Positions 1-8,478 of a DNA stretch of 64,000 nt are shown here, piece after piece. Every line of letters begins with the position of its first letter. The first letter of the stretch is position 1. The notes under the pieces are model-generated. The model was not told the DNA's origin, made no database searches, and was given only the letters and a program-made list of their open reading frames with translations. Position numbers and translations under genes: made by a program. Source of the DNA: Kosakonia radicincitans DSM 16656 (GTDB lineage Bacteria; Pseudomonadota; Gammaproteobacteria; Enterobacterales; Enterobacteriaceae); NCBI RefSeq assembly GCF_000280495.2, contig NZ_CP018017.1:1-64000 (forward strand), in the 5' to 3' direction.

Positions 1-665
1 TCCATTCTGACAGCCCTGCCGGTTGCTTTAAACTGATTGCCAAATTGCCCGTCGACCACTTCCTTAAACCGCGTTAGTTGTTCCAGGTACTCTTGTTTCA
101 GCTCATGCGTTTCATGGTAGATATCACGGTCGGCCAGTGTCTTAGCGACACTGCGCCGCGCCACCTCATTAGGCTCGAAATTCAGGGCGGTAAGCTGGGT
201 TCCGTAAACCTTTTTGGAGTGCGAATATTCGCCGAACCCATACCAGCTGATTTGTAACAATAGTGATGGGGGACGGTCAGAGTTTTTTTCTGATTTTACT
301 TCTTTTATTGCTGTAACAAGACCGGGGTACAGGTTGCCGTCATGACCGCGTCGGTATATCCAGCCATCAATTCGATTTGACTTCAGATACTGTAGTAACA
401 CACGACCGAATGCCGGAAAACTGCTCACAGGCTTATCGAAATCACCTTCCAGTGCAGTGATGATCGATTCAAGAGCTCGTCGATTTTTTGACTCTCCATC
501 ACCACGACATGCCTGTAAAAGTTCATTCAGATCATCCCGAGATAAACATAGCGGATCGACGGCAATCTCATCGTCAGAACTACGGTGGCTATAACGATTA
601 CGTAAAGCCTCAAATGTTGGGCTTGTGGTAGCTTTTAGTGTTTCTGTTTTTATCGTGAGTGCCAT
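1..665 (-). CDS. Hypothetical protein, N-terminal part (runs off window start)
   Basis: The reading frame is open from the ATG at 663-665, which has a GAGGA ribosome-binding site, to the window edge. About 221 residues are visible and the C-terminus is missing. The protein is soluble and charged, and I recognise no catalytic motif in the visible part. It is leftward, downstream of the parAB operon and a small gene, so it may belong to the replication/partition block. A C-terminal domain outside the window could change the call. Confidence 0.7.
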   Translation of the reverse strand, partial: MALTIKTETLKATTSPTFEALRNRYSHRSSDDEIAVDPLCLSRDDLNELLQACRGDGESKNRRALESIITALEGDFDKPVSSFPAFGRVLLQYLKSNRIDGWIYRRGHDGNLYPGLVTAIKEVKSEKNSDRPPSLLLQISWYGFGEYSHSKKVYGTQLTALNFEPNEVARRSVAKTLADRDIYHETHELKQEYLEQLTRFKEVVDGQFGNQFKATGRAVRM

Positions 666-705
666 AGCCGTCCTCGTCAGTAATTTACTTTGATATGCCT
701 TAAGT

Positions 706-1107
706 TCACATGGAAGGGGCAACTTCGAACGCATTAGGAACTCTGATCCGCGAGCCTATTTCCAGTTTAATGGTTGCCTTTACGTATTCACCCTCCTTCA
801 GATAGGTGATGTCTTGGTTATGAAATGTTGACTTTTCATGTGTAGCCCACCATTCCATAGAGCTTGGGATTTTTAACGTTAGCCCAAGATGTTCAGTGAG
901 ATAGCATACTCCCATGTTTGAGTAGGTCTTAACGGGGTTCGGGTAGAATTGAAAGTTACCCTCTACGAGACAATCAGTACGAGGATCGATGAACGAAAGG
1001 AAAACGCTAAAAGTACCCTGACGTTTTAGCTCGGCGTAAGCCTCAAGAATCGTGAAACGCTTTAATGCGTCATTTGAAAACAGGGTTACAATTTTTTCCG
1101 AAAGCAT
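706..1107 (-). CDS. Hypothetical protein downstream of parB
   Basis: A soluble protein of about 133 residues with no recognised motif. I place the start at the ATG 1105-1107 because GAGG lies nine bases upstream. The open frame extends to a GTG at 1191, but that codon sits inside the parB terminator hairpin and is a poor start. The gene follows parB on the same strand after the terminator and may be read through from the partition promoter. Function unknown. Confidence 0.6.
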   Translation of the reverse strand: MLSEKIVTLFSNDALKRFTILEAYAELKRQGTFSVFLSFIDPRTDCLVEGNFQFYPNPVKTYSNMGVCYLTEHLGLTLKIPSSMEWWATHEKSTFHNQDITYLKEGEYVKATIKLEIGSRIRVPNAFEVAPSM

Positions 1108-1181
1108 AGCCACCTCATGAGCTGTTTTTTTCCTATTATCAACCGGTGTCTCCTCCTGACGAATAGGTTTGCGGCCAAAAA

Positions 1182-1208
1182 AAAACTGCACCAGGAGGTG
1201 CAGTTTCG
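1182..1208 (-). terminator. Rho-independent terminator after parB
   Basis: The stem CTGCACC/GGTGCAG with a four-base loop is followed on the minus strand by a run of nine T. It lies about 20 bp beyond the parB stop codon. Confidence 0.8.
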
Positions 1209-1230
1209 ATAATCAAGCAATGGCGAATTG

Positions 1231-2235
1231 TTATTTTTCGCTACTCAGTTTATCCGTAATAAATGCTTCAATTTCTGCCATGAGCTCGGTACTCATTCGG
1301 TTAAATTCAAAGCGAACTTTACGGCCCGATGCATTTTTGCTGATACGGGCGTATTTGTCCTTATTAGCAAAATTAGCCAGATCACGGGTTTCCCAACTTT
1401 TTGCAGGTGGCTTTTGATCGAGTAATTCAACCGCCTTTGTGATCTGCGCCATGACAATTTTCTGCGCTTCCGGGATGTCACTGATGTCCAGATTAGCAAT
1501 TTCTTCTTTCACCCTATCAACTACATCTGCAAGAATGAAAAGGTTGCTCTCTACGTATTTCTGAAGTTTGGACAACCGGCTGTAGAAGGAGTTTGGTATA
1601 CCTTCATAATCCGGGAACAGAGCTATCAACGAACCGTCAATACGCGCCGCCTGAATACGTTTAAAGACTGACACATGGCTTATGCCAAGAAAGAGGGCAA
1701 GCTCTTCATTTTTGGTGAATCCTTTTTCCTGCATTAGTTCCAGATACTGAAGCCCAACCTCTCGGTATGAGAATCGGCGTGATGTTTGTGCAGCGGTAAT
1801 AATCGCCTTGATGTCCTCAGCTGATAGATCATCTGGTAGCACCCATAAAGGCAGATCTTTTTGAGCCGCAATACAGCAAAAACGTCTGCGGCTACCTTCA
1901 ATAAGCAGGTACACGCCATCACGTTTAACGGCAACACCTTCAGTATCAACACCCCTTGACTCAATTTGTTGCAGGATATCTCGTACTGCGTTTGTGGTAA
2001 GCGCTTCCTGATTTCGCGGGTTCATTGGGTGAACGGCGGTCTCAGTAGCGACATTTTCAGCTGCTACAGTGACGTGCTCAGCTTCAAGTTTTCGCCCGTT
2101 ATGAAGGGTAAAGAGTTTCTTAATGCGAGGGGGACTCTTAAGGTTAGCTAACCCGGAACGGTGGCCTACATCGGTTCGCTTTGGCGTATTTAGATAACGC
2201 GATTTATCGTTTCCGATATGCTGTTCATCACTCAT
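1231..2235 (-). CDS. parB: ParB-family partition protein
   Basis: 334-residue centromere-binding protein. The N-terminal third has the arginine-rich/ParB-like nuclease-fold region (EGSRRRF around residue 114), followed by a helix-turn-helix region (FLGISHVSVFKRIQAARI around residues 181-198) and a coiled C-terminus that would dimerise. Its start overlaps the parA stop (ATGA), so the two genes are translationally coupled. By analogy with SopB and P1 ParB, it loads on parS and stimulates the ParA ATPase. The neighbouring 56-bp repeats are the obvious candidate for its binding site. Confidence 0.9.
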   Translation of the reverse strand: MSDEQHIGNDKSRYLNTPKRTDVGHRSGLANLKSPPRIKKLFTLHNGRKLEAEHVTVAAENVATETAVHPMNPRNQEALTTNAVRDILQQIESRGVDTEGVAVKRDGVYLLIEGSRRRFCCIAAQKDLPLWVLPDDLSAEDIKAIITAAQTSRRFSYREVGLQYLELMQEKGFTKNEELALFLGISHVSVFKRIQAARIDGSLIALFPDYEGIPNSFYSRLSKLQKYVESNLFILADVVDRVKEEIANLDISDIPEAQKIVMAQITKAVELLDQKPPAKSWETRDLANFANKDKYARISKNASGRKVRFEFNRMSTELMAEIEAFITDKLSSEK

Positions 2236-3494
2236 GCGTTAACTCCTTCCTTCGCTGAAAAACTCTTTATCTCATTAATAAACTGTTGATATACGGACAT
2301 TACGGATTCTTCGGCAATATCCAGCTGCTTTGGTGAACATAACTCTTCAGATTTCTTAATATCGAGAACCGACCTACCCCGTGACGCAGCTGCTTTGAAT
2401 GCTTCAGAGTTTTTGATATTGGTTGCCATAAACAGGTCTTGAACGGTTCGAATTAACTTATCGAGGACTATTTTTTCGTATGGGCTTTTATCATCGACGT
2501 TAACGGCCAGTACTTTAAACCATTTAATATTTTCACCTTTATTGGGAGACTGACGGAATCGCTCACTGATCGTCAGCATAAAATCAGTTGTGGATGCATA
2601 GTCGTATTCTCGCGGAGAAACTGCGACAAGAATACCGTCAGCGGCCTCATCAGCGGCCCAGATAATTGGCGAGTCTTCTGGAGGGGTATCGAAGATAATA
2701 AGGTCATACTTAGCTTTCAGGACTGGCATTATCACTTCTTTGAATCGTAGCAACAACTGAGTGCGCTCTTCTTTACTGCACTGCCAGTATTTATCTTTGA
2801 ATCTCGCATCGGTTGGGAACGCAGTAATTACATCAAGATTTGGCAGATGGGTTGAGAACGGCATATTCTCAATGATTTCAGCCTCAGAGTAACCCATGTC
2901 GAGGTATTTTTTATATTCAGAACCTTCTTCATACACGCCCAGGATTGCGTCGATTGCAGTCAGGAATACGTCGTCTTCAGATACGCTTTGAATCATACCG
3001 CTACCAATAGAGCCTTGCGGATCCCATTCAATTACTAAAACTCTGGCATTCAACTGGAGATCAAGTGCTGCTGCTACAGCCAGAGCCACTGAGGTCGTGC
3101 TTTTTCCTGTCCCACCTTTATGATTCTGAACAATGATTGTTCGGCTCTGGTAGTAATCTCTATAGCGCGGATAACCCAGGGCATCCATAATATTCTGGAC
3201 ATCCCAGCGGGTATAAAGGTGGTTTTTGTTCTGATAAATAGGTTGACCCACCAGCCTTTTTTCTTCGAGATCAGCGAGAATTTTATTGAAGGTAACTCGA
3301 GATTTTCCAAAGAAGTCGGAGAGATTTTTTTTATTCAGGCAGTGGTTATAGATAAGGCGATCTACCCCCTCCACACTGTCATCTGATACAGATACCCGGG
3401 AAGAAGCCAGTAACGATTCTTTCAATGAAATTTGTTCGGACTTCATGCGTTGCCCGACAAGGGCAATTTTATCTATTAGATTCATTCTCGTCAT
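2232..3494 (-). CDS. parA: ParA-family type Ia partition ATPase
   Basis: 420 residues. The N-terminal extension carries a winged-helix-like DNA-binding region (SRVTFNKILADLEEK around residue 64), typical of type Ia ParA proteins that repress their own promoter. It is followed by the deviant Walker A motif KGGTGKST (about residue 126) and a Walker B-like IIFDTPPE. It drives plasmid segregation together with ParB. The fourth codon is also ATG and may be the true start, because GAGGG is too close to the first ATG. The upstream region has repeated TGCGTA boxes that fit autoregulation. Confidence 0.92.
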   Translation of the reverse strand: MTRMNLIDKIALVGQRMKSEQISLKESLLASSRVSVSDDSVEGVDRLIYNHCLNKKNLSDFFGKSRVTFNKILADLEEKRLVGQPIYQNKNHLYTRWDVQNIMDALGYPRYRDYYQSRTIIVQNHKGGTGKSTTSVALAVAAALDLQLNARVLVIEWDPQGSIGSGMIQSVSEDDVFLTAIDAILGVYEEGSEYKKYLDMGYSEAEIIENMPFSTHLPNLDVITAFPTDARFKDKYWQCSKEERTQLLLRFKEVIMPVLKAKYDLIIFDTPPEDSPIIWAADEAADGILVAVSPREYDYASTTDFMLTISERFRQSPNKGENIKWFKVLAVNVDDKSPYEKIVLDKLIRTVQDLFMATNIKNSEAFKAAASRGRSVLDIKKSEELCSPKQLDIAEESVMSVYQQFINEIKSFSAKEGVNA

Positions 3495-3514
3495 ACCCTC
3501 AAACCTGAATTATG

Positions 3515-3590
3515 AATTTAAACGCATATGCGTATACTTTACGTATAATGCGTAAAATGACGCTCTATGCGTATAATTGTAACGGCAATC
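3515..3590 (-). promoter_or_regulatory. parA promoter/operator with repeated TGCGTA boxes
   Basis: Between the parA start and the 56-bp repeats the sequence holds several copies of TGCGTA or its complement, interleaved with TATAAT-like hexamers (for example CGCATATGCGTATAC and ATGCGTATAAT). Arrays of this kind are typical operators for the ParA N-terminal DNA-binding domain. Assigning them to ParA is inference. Confidence 0.6.
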
Positions 3591-3674
3591 AGATTGAGAC
3601 GCTAACATTCTATTTTGTTTTTTCTTCATTTTGCGATCTCGAAATGCAGTTCAATGACACATCATCTTTCTCTT

Positions 3675-4038
3675 CTGGCGATTAAGGGGGTTAAGTAATC
3701 CACGGGGCGGGCAGAACCCGGAGAGACTGACTGGCGATTAAGGGGGTTAAGTAACCCACGGGTCGGGCAGAACCCGGAGATGCTGGCTGGCGATTAAGGG
3801 GGTTAAGTGACCCACGGTACGGGCAGAAACCGGAGAGGCTGGCTGGCGATTAAGGGGGTTAAGTGACCCACTGTACGGGCAGAAACCGGAGAGGCTGGCT
3901 GGCGATTAAGGGGGTTAAGTGACCCACGGTACGGGCAGAACCCGGAGAGGCTGACTGGCGATTAAGGGTGTTAAGTAATCCACGGGTCGGGCAGAACCCG
4001 GAGATGCTGGCTGGCGATTAAGGGGGTTAAGTGACTTA
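3675..4038. repeat. Seven 56-bp tandem direct repeats (iteron/centromere-like)
   Basis: Units start at 3675, 3731, 3787, 3843, 3899, 3955 and 4011, an exact 56-bp period; the last is partial. Each begins CTGGCGATTAAGGGGGTTAA (the sixth has one G-to-T change) and contains the inverted pair CGGG/CCCG around CAGAA. Position next to parAB suggests parS/incompatibility repeats comparable to F sopC, though here they lie upstream of parA. Replication iterons are the alternative. A lone inverted copy of the core lies at 7916-7943. Confidence 0.9.
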
Positions 4039-4104
4039 GCGCTGGAGGATACGCCCTGCAACTATTGGTAAATGAATGACAAGGTTTCCCGTAAGACCCA
4101 TCAA

Positions 4105-4132
4105 ATAAAAAAGCCTCTGAAGTAGAGGCTCT
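4105..4132 (-). terminator. Rho-independent terminator
   Basis: The stem AGCCTCT/AGAGGCT is followed on the minus strand by T6. It ends the unit 4986-4149. Confidence 0.8.
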
Positions 4133-4148
4133 TGGGTATTCGATATAG

Positions 4149-4418
4149 TTAGGCTAATTCGTCCGGGTCGTTGATGGCACTAACGAAGAACTCCGTGCGG
4201 TAATCATTCCCCCATCCCAACCAGACAGAAGGTGAACCCTCCTTTGCCAACGAACGGTCACCCGTCATGCTGTCCGCTTGGACAGGAACTGTCACGCATT
4301 CTTTAATAGTATCGGCCTCGGCAACCAGTCCAGTACTCTGGGTTTCAAATCCGGCAATTACGACAACAGCATCAGGGTCGTGTAGCTGAAGCTGGGCGAT
4401 AAGCTCTTTAACTTTCAT
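4149..4418 (-). CDS. Hypothetical small protein
   Basis: 89 residues, acidic, starting at an ATG preceded by GAGGA. The N-terminus (VKELIAQLQLHDPDAVVVI) resembles a common short protein type of phages and plasmids of unknown role. It is the second gene of a unit with the gene at 4465-4986 and is closed by a strong terminator. Confidence 0.65.
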   Translation of the reverse strand: MKVKELIAQLQLHDPDAVVVIAGFETQSTGLVAEADTIKECVTVPVQADSMTGDRSLAKEGSPSVWLGWGNDYRTEFFVSAINDPDELA

Positions 4419-4464
4419 AGTGATCCTCTGCGCTAGAATTATCCAATTCTACCACGCTTGATGG

Positions 4465-4986
4465 TCAGGCGTATAAGTGCTTACTGTACAGCTCGAAAGC
4501 TTCATCATGTTCCAAATCGTCCAGGATAACGATATCAGGGCCATGTTCTTTTTTGATTTGTGCGATGTATGAAGCGTATTGAGCCTGGCTTTTGTAGCCC
4601 ACTGTCCAAAGTCTACCTTCGCGTAAGACGCAGATTTTCTTGCGGTAAACCTTCTTGAAACTTGATTTAGTTTTCCGGTTACGCTCCTCGTCACTGACAA
4701 GCTGGTCGATTACTTCAATCAGGTTTGAGTCTATGAGAAATGGCTTGCCATTGTGTTCGCCAAGGCAGATTGGCAGAAGACCCTTCGCATATGATTCGGC
4801 CTGGCGGAACAGCTCTTTTTTTCCTGGTTCGAACAGTACGCGAGTTTCGCCACCATGCCCATCATTATCAGCTGTACCTATGCTCAGCCCGTCGAAGAGG
4901 ACAGTAGCGTTAAAGCAGACTGTTTCCTGGCTCATGCCAGTATAGATTTTGAGGCCTTTCAATTTGATTCTTGTCTGAGTGTTCAT
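4465..4986 (-). CDS. Hypothetical protein
   Basis: 173 residues from the ATG at 4984-4986, chosen because GGGGAA precedes it; an upstream in-frame ATG at 5025 lies between the promoter -10 and this site. Soluble, lysine-rich middle, no recognised domain. It is the first gene after a TTCGTCA-type promoter at 5010-5046. Function unknown. Confidence 0.65.
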   Translation of the reverse strand: MNTQTRIKLKGLKIYTGMSQETVCFNATVLFDGLSIGTADNDGHGGETRVLFEPGKKELFRQAESYAKGLLPICLGEHNGKPFLIDSNLIEVIDQLVSDEERNRKTKSSFKKVYRKKICVLREGRLWTVGYKSQAQYASYIAQIKKEHGPDIVILDDLEHDEAFELYSKHLYA

Positions 4987-5009
4987 TGTGTGTTCCCCGC
5001 TTTCTAATT

Positions 5010-5046
5010 GTGATTCTATTTTCAATCACCTTGAGCAGGTGACGAA
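5010..5046 (-). promoter_or_regulatory. TTCGTCA-family promoter
   Basis: On the minus strand CTTCGTCACC is followed by an AT-rich -10 region. That region lies in the loop of the perfect inverted repeat GTGATT (5010-5015)/AATCAC (5024-5029). Drives the 4465-4986 gene. Confidence 0.6.
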
Positions 5047-5441
5047 GTGATACGGAGAAATAATTGTTGGGTCGCCTGATAGCCGGGCTGGTGGCAGCCG
5101 CAACCCTTAGTCAGTACTTCGGGATCGTAGTTCCGAAAAGCCACAACAGTCTCCACAGCGTTTTGGGGGTGTTAACCCCCATACGCTTTGAGACTTTGCC
5201 CTAGCGGGCCGCGAATTCGCCTAATCGCCCCGTGAGGGCTCTATTCGAATTTACATGCCGTGCCTGCTTCGCTTGAGAGCGAAGCTTTTGGACGGCGATT
5301 GCCCGCGTGGCGGGCAGACATTTTTACGTGCGCATTGCGCACGATTTTCTTCGGTTACATTACAGGGCTGGCTGGGGATTGGCTTATTGCAATATTCTAC
5401 AACGAAGCTGGGAACGGCTGGCTGGAACGCGAAGATTTAAA
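5047..5441. other. Structured non-coding stretch with many hairpins
   Basis: About 400 bp without a credible gene. It is dense in perfect inverted repeats: GGGGGT/ACCCCC around 5165-5180, GCTTCGC/GCGAAGC around 5268-5286, GCCCGC/GCGGGC around 5301-5315 and GTGCGCA/TGCGCAC around 5328-5342. This density is unlike the flanking intergenic regions. It could be a structured RNA, an origin or a single-strand initiation site. Open frames across it have no ribosome-binding sites or codon-like character. Confidence 0.45.
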
Positions 5442-5693
5442 TCATACTCTATATCGACTGATATCAACGACGGTATCAGCGGGGTCTGTTGCCAGCTTAC
5501 AGGTCACTTGACCTTCCTGATCCAGCATCAGTGTCGCGGTTAACGGTTCATTTTGAGCATCGATTACAGTGACATTCACGCGTAACCGTGTTGGAAGCAT
5601 CATCAGAATTCGCGTAGGGCTCTCTGATAATGACACGTTTCTGGCTTGCAGAACCGCTAAAACACTCTTCATTAACTCTGCTTGGTCGATCAT
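5442..5693 (-). CDS. Hypothetical small protein
   Basis: About 83 residues with an alternating hydrophobic beta-like pattern in the second half. The start is uncertain: ATG 5691-5693 is used here, with a GTG at 5708 as an alternative, and neither has a clear ribosome-binding site. Not recognised. Confidence 0.45.
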   Translation of the reverse strand: MIDQAELMKSVLAVLQARNVSLSESPTRILMMLPTRLRVNVTVIDAQNEPLTATLMLDQEGQVTCKLATDPADTVVDISRYRV

Positions 5694-5708
5694 ATAGTCA
5701 CATGCCAC

Positions 5709-6114
5709 TGGATGTATTGGGATGAAATCGTGCCTACCGCAGGGCTACACGAAAGATATAAATCAGTATGACATGCGGGCCGGACTCAAACCATCAATTA
5801 CTGGAACCAGTCCGAAGATAGCGCTCTGGTTTTTATGCTGTTGAATTTACATAGTTGTTATTTAGTGAATTATTCGTACCTTATCATTCACTGATATCAC
5901 TTAAATTCAAAGTGAACAGGAGAGGATTGGATTAAAAGTCCATAAAATGTGAATTAAAAGTGCGCTAGGAAATGCGATAAACTGATTGATTTGTTTTGAT
6001 ATGGTTTTTATGTGAATTATCGGTGAGTTACTTGTGTGCTACTTATCTCCATGCTGCTATGCCTTTCCAATAAATAGATTGGATAGGGCAGGGAGATGGA
6101 AGAGGGGAGAGGGC
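5709..6114. other. AT-rich intergenic stretch, no gene seen
   Basis: I find no ORF with a ribosome-binding site. One imperfect hairpin, GGACT...AGTCC, lies at 5782-5816. The rest is AT-rich. It follows the HNH gene stop and precedes a gene with no clear promoter, so it may hold that promoter and the HNH transcript end. Confidence 0.4.
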
Positions 6115-6957
6115 TTACTCCGCAGGTGATTTCACTTTAAATTCAAGCCATCTTGCCCCGAGCCTGTTTTTATCCAGATTGTAGAACAACGGTTTTATAC
6201 AGACCCCTTCATACTCAGGGAACTCTATACCGCTGGCGAAGTGAATCTGTAGTGTATCAGGATCAATACCCATCATGTTTGTGTCAAACAGCCTGTGGAA
6301 TGTTGGTGATAGCAAAATGCCGTTACTGGCGTTATAGCAGCCTGCTACGGATGTTGGTTCAATATGTGCTGCCTCCAGCACACCGTTGAGGTGTTTGCCC
6401 GATACCGCGCACAGGCTTCCGAAATTCTTATCCACCAACTCACGGAACTGAGACTGGACATGCACATCGCGAACGCTAACCTCTCGGCGGAAGCTCGGGG
6501 AGCGCATACGGATATCTGCATGGGGGAGGTGACCGCGTGGTAATGGCAATACAGCCGGTTGCTCATCCATTACTGGATTCTGCTCCTCGCAGTAGGTGTC
6601 CACGGACTCAATCAAACGGGATGTGTCATTACCAAATCGGCGAGTGAACCAGAGCCTGAAGTGAGCCAACCGTGATGCCGGAATTTTGTTACGTGCGTAC
6701 TCCTGAGCATTCTCCTTTTCGATTTCAGTATTTAGTAAAGCCAGACGGGCCTGAGAAGCACGAATTTCTTCCTGGACTCTGAGATATCCTGCCAGTAGAC
6801 AAACTTTGGATTCCTGATGTTCAGGCCGTCGCGGATAACCAGATCCTGTTTCAACCACGCCAAAGGCTTTGTACCGGAACATTCGGGGAAAAAGCGTTAA
6901 TGCCACCCGGTTGTTACGACGAACGAGGGAACGAATCAGATTGGTTATCTTCCTCAT
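6115..6957 (-). CDS. HNH endonuclease domain protein
   Basis: 280 residues. The C-terminal part carries an HNH-type core: CAVSGK, then AAHIEP with the first histidine at about residue 198, then NASNGILLSPTFHRLFD. This pattern is common in phage, restriction and mobile-element nucleases and binds a divalent metal. The N-terminal 120 residues are basic and possibly coiled (ASQARLALLNTEIEKENAQEY) and could recognise the target. The gene overlaps the upstream 141-residue gene by 44 bp, so the two are probably co-translated. Target and role (defence, homing or DNA processing) cannot be read from the sequence. Confidence 0.8.
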   Translation of the reverse strand: MRKITNLIRSLVRRNNRVALTLFPRMFRYKAFGVVETGSGYPRRPEHQESKVCLLAGYLRVQEEIRASQARLALLNTEIEKENAQEYARNKIPASRLAHFRLWFTRRFGNDTSRLIESVDTYCEEQNPVMDEQPAVLPLPRGHLPHADIRMRSPSFRREVSVRDVHVQSQFRELVDKNFGSLCAVSGKHLNGVLEAAHIEPTSVAGCYNASNGILLSPTFHRLFDTNMMGIDPDTLQIHFASGIEFPEYEGVCIKPLFYNLDKNRLGARWLEFKVKSPAE

Positions 6958-7339
6958 GTTCTGAATAGTGCGGGGAGAAAAGAACGCGGCGTATTACCTC
7001 TGCTCTATCTATTCCCGACATTATCCCTCTGCGAATGACACCACGGAGGTGAGCATTATGTCTTGCCCCGCTTACTAGGCCGAACTCACGGGACAAACTG
7101 ACATACTCTTTCAGGAGGTGATGCTTAGGGTCGGTAAACGCCTCTGGAGGAATCACCTGATATGCAACTGACGAAAGTATACGGAAAGTCAGTTCAGATG
7201 CTGTCCAGCCCTCACGCCGAAGCCGAATAATTGTTATAACGAGATCATCGATACCAGGCATATCCGGTTCGATATATAGGGACATCAGAGTGTCGTTCAT
7301 TCCGGGAGGAAGGCTAGCAGAGTGTGACGGGTTGCTCAT
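6914..7339 (-). CDS. Hypothetical protein overlapping the HNH gene
   Basis: 141 residues, soluble, Arg-rich C-terminus. The ATG at 7339 has only a weak ribosome-binding site, so the start is uncertain. The 44-bp overlap with the HNH nuclease gene suggests a functional pair, for example a partner or regulator of the nuclease. No recognised domain. Confidence 0.6.
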   Translation of the reverse strand: MSNPSHSASLPPGMNDTLMSLYIEPDMPGIDDLVITIIRLRREGWTASELTFRILSSVAYQVIPPEAFTDPKHHLLKEYVSLSREFGLVSGARHNAHLRGVIRRGIMSGIDRAEVIRRVLFSPHYSEHEEDNQSDSFPRSS

Positions 7340-7435
7340 AGGGTAAGGTACTGATCGGACGTAGAAGAAGCGCTTATGTTACGGAATTCGCTCTGGTGGG
7401 TTTTAGCTCCAGTGGCGAACGCTGGAACTACGGGT

Positions 7436-7461
7436 AAAAAAATCCCCGGTTTACCGGGGAA
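7436..7461 (-). terminator. Rho-independent terminator
   Basis: The perfect stem CCCCGGT/ACCGGGG is followed on the minus strand by T7. It terminates the small membrane gene at 7525-7689. Confidence 0.8.
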
Positions 7462-7524
7462 GTTAACAACTACCTCCAGAAGGGTTGGAGGCAAAGCCGG
7501 TTGGGCGACCGGCCACAGGGAATG

Positions 7525-7689
7525 CTACGGCTTAATGCCGAGTACTACACCGCCATAGACCAGGTACATCACGATGGCGAACAGCATGAAGAAATGGGTT
7601 ACCGGGTGCGCCAGCGCGGCTGCTGCCGCATTGCTTGCGCTGAGCTTCAGTGAGCCAAAAGAGTGATTACGAACAGCTTGTGCTTTCAT
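7525..7689 (-). CDS. Small single-span membrane protein
   Basis: 54 residues from the ATG at 7687-7689, preceded by CAGGAGCGA. The upstream codons of the longer frame lie over the promoter. Residues about 28-49 form one hydrophobic helix (FFMLFAIVMYLVYGGVVLG). It is a monocistronic unit with its own TTCGTCA promoter and terminator, which supports a real gene. Function unknown. Confidence 0.65.
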   Translation of the reverse strand: MKAQAVRNHSFGSLKLSASNAAAAALAHPVTHFFMLFAIVMYLVYGGVVLGIKP

Positions 7690-7731
7690 GGGTCGCTCCT
7701 GATAACGGGTTACATGTTGTGGCTTCTGTAT

Positions 7732-7762
7732 CCAGTATCTGGTGAGTGACTCAGGTGACGAA
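7732..7762 (-). promoter_or_regulatory. TTCGTCA-family promoter
   Basis: CTTCGTCACC is followed after 18 nt by TACTGG on the minus strand. The -10 region overlaps the small inverted repeat CCAG/CTGG (7732-7742). Confidence 0.6.
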
Positions 7763-7843
7763 GAAAACCAGGGCATAAAAAGCCCTGTATTTTCAGAAAG
7801 ATAATATCGGTTTCGTTTTGTGTTGTGCTTGCTATTCCGGGCA

Positions 7844-7875
7844 TAAAAAAACCGCCTGGTGAACCAGACGGCTTT
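7844..7875 (-). terminator. Rho-independent terminator
   Basis: The stem GCCGTCTGG/CCAGGCGGT is followed by T7 on the minus strand. It ends the four-gene unit 9930-7976. Confidence 0.8.
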
Positions 7876-7915
7876 GGGATAAACAGGCTTTACACAGACA
7901 GGTCAGTGGATCATT

Positions 7916-7943
7916 TAAGTCACTTAACCCCCTTAATCGCCAG
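7916..7943 (-). repeat. Solitary inverted copy of the 56-bp repeat core
   Basis: These 28 bases are the exact complement of the first 28 bases of the last 56-bp unit (4011-4038). The copy lies 3.9 kb from the array in opposite orientation, between a terminator and the stop of the 7976 gene. It may be an extra Par or Rep binding site. Confidence 0.85.
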
Positions 7944-7975
7944 TGTATTGCCACCAGCAGTACGTGGTCTAACGC

Positions 7976-8419
7976 TTAAATATCGTAGCGACCTTCTTTG
8001 ATTTGCTGGAGCTGTTCAGCCAGCACCTTCGCCAGTGGTTCGGCTTCTTCTTCATCATCAAGATTGTCGATGAGCGTCAGATTCGACTCACCCGCACGGC
8101 GGGCATAAACCCCATACGCTCGCTGGCCGGAGATATCGGTGACCGAAGTCTGAGAGTGATCGCAGATGATATTGCCGTGACGGTCTACCGGCCCGAAGCT
8201 GATGGCTTCATAATCCGCATCGTGGCCCAATGGTAAATCGCGCAAAACAAACAGGCGTAATGGGAGAACGTCGTACTCAGCACCACATTTTGCTGCCACA
8301 TCCAGATCGTTAATTTCACGGAGAAAATCTTTCGCTACCACCGAGTCAGAATGCATCCGGTAAATGGTCGATGCGGCCCAGATTGCACCAGCATAAAATT
8401 GTGATTCTTCTTTTGTCAT
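7976..8419 (-). CDS. Hypothetical protein
   Basis: 147 residues, acidic (run of D/E near residue 125), starting at an ATG preceded by AGGT. Last gene of the four-gene unit transcribed from the promoter near 9990. No recognised motif. Confidence 0.65.
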   Translation of the reverse strand: MTKEESQFYAGAIWAASTIYRMHSDSVVAKDFLREINDLDVAAKCGAEYDVLPLRLFVLRDLPLGHDADYEAISFGPVDRHGNIICDHSQTSVTDISGQRAYGVYARRAGESNLTLIDNLDDEEEAEPLAKVLAEQLQQIKEGRYDI

Positions 8420-8478
8420 TTAGCACCTGCTCTTATTGTCATGGGTATGCCGGTCGAACGGTATCCCCGTGCAGACCG

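Noticed and set aside
3675..4038. CRISPR array
   Set aside because: Units are contiguous 56-bp direct repeats with conserved content throughout; there are no unique spacers and no cas genes.
1..4148. A replication initiator gene
   Set aside because: None of the proteins around the repeats looks like a Rep_3, RepA or RepHI protein; the initiator may lie outside the window.
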